Made by a program: the position numbers and the translations under genes
Source of the DNA: Altererythrobacter sp.
GTDB lineage: Bacteria > Pseudomonadota > Alphaproteobacteria > Sphingomonadales > Sphingomonadaceae
Assembly (NCBI GenBank): GCA_023299945.1
Contig: JALZVZ010000137.1
Location: 1 to 8,575, forward strand
Length of the DNA stretch: 8,575 nucleotides
Direction: 5' to 3'
The notes under the pieces: model-generated
Seen by the model: only the letters and a program-made list of their open reading frames with translations
Databases searched by the model: none
Told to the model about the DNA's origin: nothing
Shown: piece after piece, positions 6,432-8,575 of the stretch
Layout of the letters: the number at the start of each line of letters is the position of its first letter
Numbering within the stretch: position 1 is the first letter of the stretch

Positions 6432-7747
6432 GAGGCATCTCCAAACTCATCGGCATCATAGGGCGGTGCATCGGGCCATTTAATTTCGCGCTCGCGCCGT
6501 GCTTGCTCAGCCTGTTCTTGCAAATGCCAAGGCAATTCCTCGAACACATCCTCAAACATGGTGCGGAAAGGATGATGAAGGCCGTGGCCAAGAATGCCGT
6601 TTTTCTCCGCATCTTTGGTCGCTAATTTTACAAGAGTGGCGCAGTCTGCATCCATAGCCTCTTGGCGTTCCTCATCCCATTCACCCAGCCCAATCATATG
6701 CTTTTTGAGACGCATCACCGGGTCGCCTAACGGCCATTCCTCGCGCTCTTGCGCACTTCGGTACCCCGATGGATCATCAGAAGTTGAATGCCCCTCTGCT
6801 CGGTAAGTGAAAAACTCAATCAATGTCGGGCCAGCATTGGCACGGGCACGGTTGGCTGCCCATTGCTGCGCGGCATAACACGCGAGTGCATCATTCCCGT
6901 CGACCCGCAATCCGGCAATGCCATAGCCCAAGGCTCGAGCAGCAAATGTCGTGCGCTCAGCGCCTGCAAAACCGGAGAAGCTGGAGATCGCCCATTGATT
7001 ATTGACTACGTTCAAAATCACAGGCGCATTATATACAGCGGCGAATGTGCAGGCGGAGTGGAAGTCGCCCTCGGCCGTGCTGCCCTCGCCCACCCACGTT
7101 GCGGCAATCCGGCTATCGCCCTTTATTGCGCTGGCCATCGCCCAACCCACGGCTTGCGGGGTTTGTGTCGCGAGATTGCCGGAAATGCTGAAGAAAGAAT
7201 GCTCGCGGCTGGAATACATGATCGGCAGCTGGCGGCCTTTGAGTTTATCCGCTTTGTTTGAGTAAATCTGATTGATCATCTCTGTCAGAGGATAACCGCG
7301 CGCGATCAAAATGCCCTGCTGGCGGTAGCTGGGGAAGATCATATCATCCGACGCCAGCGCCATTGAGGCGGCAACCGATGTCGCCTCCTCGCCCGTGCAT
7401 TTCATATAAAACGAAGTTTTGCCCTGGCGCTGCCCGCGAAACATCCGCTCATCAAAGGCCCGTACCATCGCCATATGACGCAGCATTTGACGCAAGGTAT
7501 CTGAAGACAATTTAGGATCCCACGGCCCATGCGCCGCATCATCATCGCCGAGCACACGAACCAAATCATAGCAGAGATCGCTGGTCGCAATCGCCTCGCA
7601 TGTTTCATCAGGCCGCGGCTGAGCGCCAGCTACACTCACCGGAAAATCGGCAAAGTCCACCGCCTCACCCGGACGCGATTTTGGCTCTGGCACATGCAGG
7701 GACAAAGCAGGGCGATTTGCGCCTTTTTCGGAGGCCTTTTCGGCCAT
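6428..7747 (-). CDS. bkdA1: Branched-chain 2-oxoacid dehydrogenase E1 alpha subunit
   Basis: This is the ThDP-binding catalytic subunit, which decarboxylates branched-chain 2-oxo acids. From ATG 7747 it has 439 residues. The first 75 or so are a polar extension also found in Pseudomonas-type BkdA1 and absent from PDH E1-alpha. Landmarks: SFYMKCTGEEA at 112-122; FPSYRQQG at 138-145; the ThDP/metal motif opening GEGSTAEGDFHSA at 220-232 and closing NVVNNQWAIS at 246-255; and the flexible loop YRAEGHSTSDDPSGYR at 315-330 with His320. The ThDP motif reads GEG, where GDG is more common. The ORF could extend to 7786, but GAGGAG sits seven bases before ATG 7747 and the extra residues look non-coding, so 7747 is the start. 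It is the first gene of the operon, 91 bp after thyA. Confidence 0.96.
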   Translation of the reverse strand: MAEKASEKGANRPALSLHVPEPKSRPGEAVDFADFPVSVAGAQPRPDETCEAIATSDLCYDLVRVLGDDDAAHGPWDPKLSSDTLRQMLRHMAMVRAFDERMFRGQRQGKTSFYMKCTGEEATSVAASMALASDDMIFPSYRQQGILIARGYPLTEMINQIYSNKADKLKGRQLPIMYSSREHSFFSISGNLATQTPQAVGWAMASAIKGDSRIAATWVGEGSTAEGDFHSACTFAAVYNAPVILNVVNNQWAISSFSGFAGAERTTFAARALGYGIAGLRVDGNDALACYAAQQWAANRARANAGPTLIEFFTYRAEGHSTSDDPSGYRSAQEREEWPLGDPVMRLKKHMIGLGEWDEERQEAMDADCATLVKLATKDAEKNGILGHGLHHPFRTMFEDVFEELPWHLQEQAEQARREREIKWPDAPPYDADEFGDAS

Positions 7748-7754
7748 AACAACT

Positions 7755-7760
7755 CTCCTC
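7755..7760 (-). promoter_or_regulatory. Ribosome binding site that fixes the bkdA1 start
   Basis: GAGGAG on the minus strand, with seven bases to ATG 7747, is the strongest Shine-Dalgarno site in the window. It excludes the longer reading that begins at 7786. Confidence 0.8.
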
Positions 7761-7799
7761 AAACGGAGCGCTGATCTAATAATCATGCGCGGTGACGTA

Positions 7800-7828
7800 T
7801 TTTTATTTCAACGCGCTGGATGGGTCAA
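7800..7828 (-). promoter_or_regulatory. Candidate promoter of the bkd operon
   Basis: On the minus strand TTGACC (7828-7823) and TAAAAA (7805-7800) are spaced 17 bp apart in the 91-bp thyA to bkdA1 gap. Initiation near 7793 would give a leader of about 46 nt. The -10 match is weak. No terminator hairpin follows thyA, so readthrough from thyA may also contribute. Confidence 0.45.
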
Positions 7829-7838
7829 GCTGTGTTCA

Positions 7839-8575
7839 CTACACAGCAACAGGAGCCTTGATCGGAGGCATTGGCGCGTAATCTTGCACCTCAAAATCCT
7901 CTATTTTGTAATCGAAAATTGTTTCAGGCTTGCGAAGAACCGCAAAACGCGGGCTTCCAGCTGGCTTGCGCGACAGCTGTTCTGTGATCAAATGCTCATG
8001 ATTGAGGTAGAGATGCACATCCCCGCCCATCCACACCAACTCGCCTGGTTGCATGCCCACTTGCTGTGCAATCATGCATTGCAGCAGAGCCGCCGACCAT
8101 AGGTTGAACGGCAAGCCCAGCGCCACATCGCAGCTGCGTTGATAGAGCAGGCAATTGAGCCGCGCCTCGCTGCCCTCACCGTCGACGTGAAACTGATAGG
8201 TTTTGTGGCAAGGTGGCAGAGCCATTTGATCAAGCTGGGCAACATTCCAGCCTTCGATAATATGCCGCCGACTGCCGGGAGAATGGCGTAGGCTTTCGAT
8301 CACTGCGGCAACTTGGTTGATCCCCTCGCCGCGCTCATACAGACCATCCTTGCGGTAGCGGTATGTCGGCCAATCGACCCATTGCTTACCGTAAACCGGT
8401 CCAAGATCGCCCCAGCGTTCGGCAAATTCTGCATCATCGGCAATCCGCGCGACAAAATCATCCAGTGCCAAATCATCGCCCGTCGCTTGAACATAGCGCG
8501 CATGCGGCCATTCGTTCCAAATCTTCACGCCTTGCTGCACCAAAGGGCGGATGTTGGTTTCGCCAGTGAGGAACC
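7839..8575 (-). CDS. thyA: Thymidylate synthase ThyA, N-terminus cut off by the window edge
   Basis: ThyA methylates dUMP to dTMP using 5,10-methylene-THF, yielding dihydrofolate. 244 residues are visible, open to the right edge. The reading frame enters as FLTGETNIRPL, the conserved segment near E. coli residue 75, so roughly 70-80 residues are missing. Seen in order (visible numbering): GDLGPVYGKQW at 55-65; the phosphate-binding SRR at 101-103; the catalytic Cys122 in ALPPCHKTYQF; YQRSCDVALGLPFN, which binds dUMP; GGDVHLYLNH; and the C-terminal APVAV. An Asp/Ala-rich stretch at about residues 29-54, before GDLGPVYG, is longer than in E. coli, recalling the longer ThyA forms. The TTG or GTG at 8543/8540 is internal, not a start. 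It lies upstream of bkd on the same strand, with no functional link that I can see. Confidence 0.97.
   Translation of the reverse strand, partial: FLTGETNIRPLVQQGVKIWNEWPHARYVQATGDDLALDDFVARIADDAEFAERWGDLGPVYGKQWVDWPTYRYRKDGLYERGEGINQVAAVIESLRHSPGSRRHIIEGWNVAQLDQMALPPCHKTYQFHVDGEGSEARLNCLLYQRSCDVALGLPFNLWSAALLQCMIAQQVGMQPGELVWMGGDVHLYLNHEHLITEQLSRKPAGSPRFAVLRKPETIFDYKIEDFEVQDYAPMPPIKAPVAV

Noticed and set aside
7748..7786. 13-residue N-terminal extension of E1-alpha
   Set aside because: A strong GAGGAG ribosome site sits between this extension and ATG 7747, and the extension is Arg-rich and unlike the family.

Overview
The window is chromosomal housekeeping DNA from an alphaproteobacterium, most likely a member of the Sphingomonadales (Erythrobacter/Sphingomonas-like). 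That placement is inference. It rests on the gene order small coiled-coil gene / zapA / 6S RNA / 5-formyl-THF cyclo-ligase / DUF2842, on the form of the branched-chain 2-oxoacid dehydrogenase subunits, and on moderate-to-high G+C with ATGA-type gene overlaps. I see no insertion sequence, phage gene, CRISPR array or transferred island. Coding density is high and every recognised protein reads through without a frameshift.

Layout. (1) 1-1758, minus: transketolase, missing its C-terminus at the left edge. (2) 1759-2016: divergent regulatory gap. (3) 2017-3850, plus: a compact run of an 81-residue coiled-coil protein of unknown function, ZapA with a long coiled-coil tail, a predicted 6S RNA (about 2831-3023) with its own promoter in the end of zapA, 5-formyltetrahydrofolate cyclo-ligase, and a two-helix membrane protein (DUF2842) that overlaps the cyclo-ligase stop by one base. 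(4) 3918-3994, minus: tRNA-Asp(GTC) with encoded CCA and a strong promoter at 4042-4070. (5) 4120-7747, minus: a three-gene operon for branched-chain 2-oxoacid dehydrogenase in the order E1-alpha, E1-beta, E2. The first two genes overlap by 4 bp and the next gap is 5 bp. No E3 gene follows. (6) 7839-8575, minus: thymidylate synthase ThyA, missing its N-terminus at the right edge.

How the parts relate. Transketolase serves the pentose phosphate pathway. ZapA, possibly with its small neighbour, serves Z-ring assembly. 6S RNA sequesters sigma-70 RNA polymerase in stationary phase, and in many proteobacteria it sits, as here, just before the cyclo-ligase gene. The cyclo-ligase and ThyA both act in one-carbon folate metabolism but lie in separate transcription units. 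The Bkd operon makes acyl-CoAs from the keto acids of Val, Leu and Ile and must borrow its lipoamide dehydrogenase from elsewhere.

The most useful non-obvious content is the 6S RNA with a matching promoter and closing stem, which also argues against the upstream-most start of the cyclo-ligase, and the uncharacterised coiled-coil gene directly ahead of zapA. I found no convincing new biological system.
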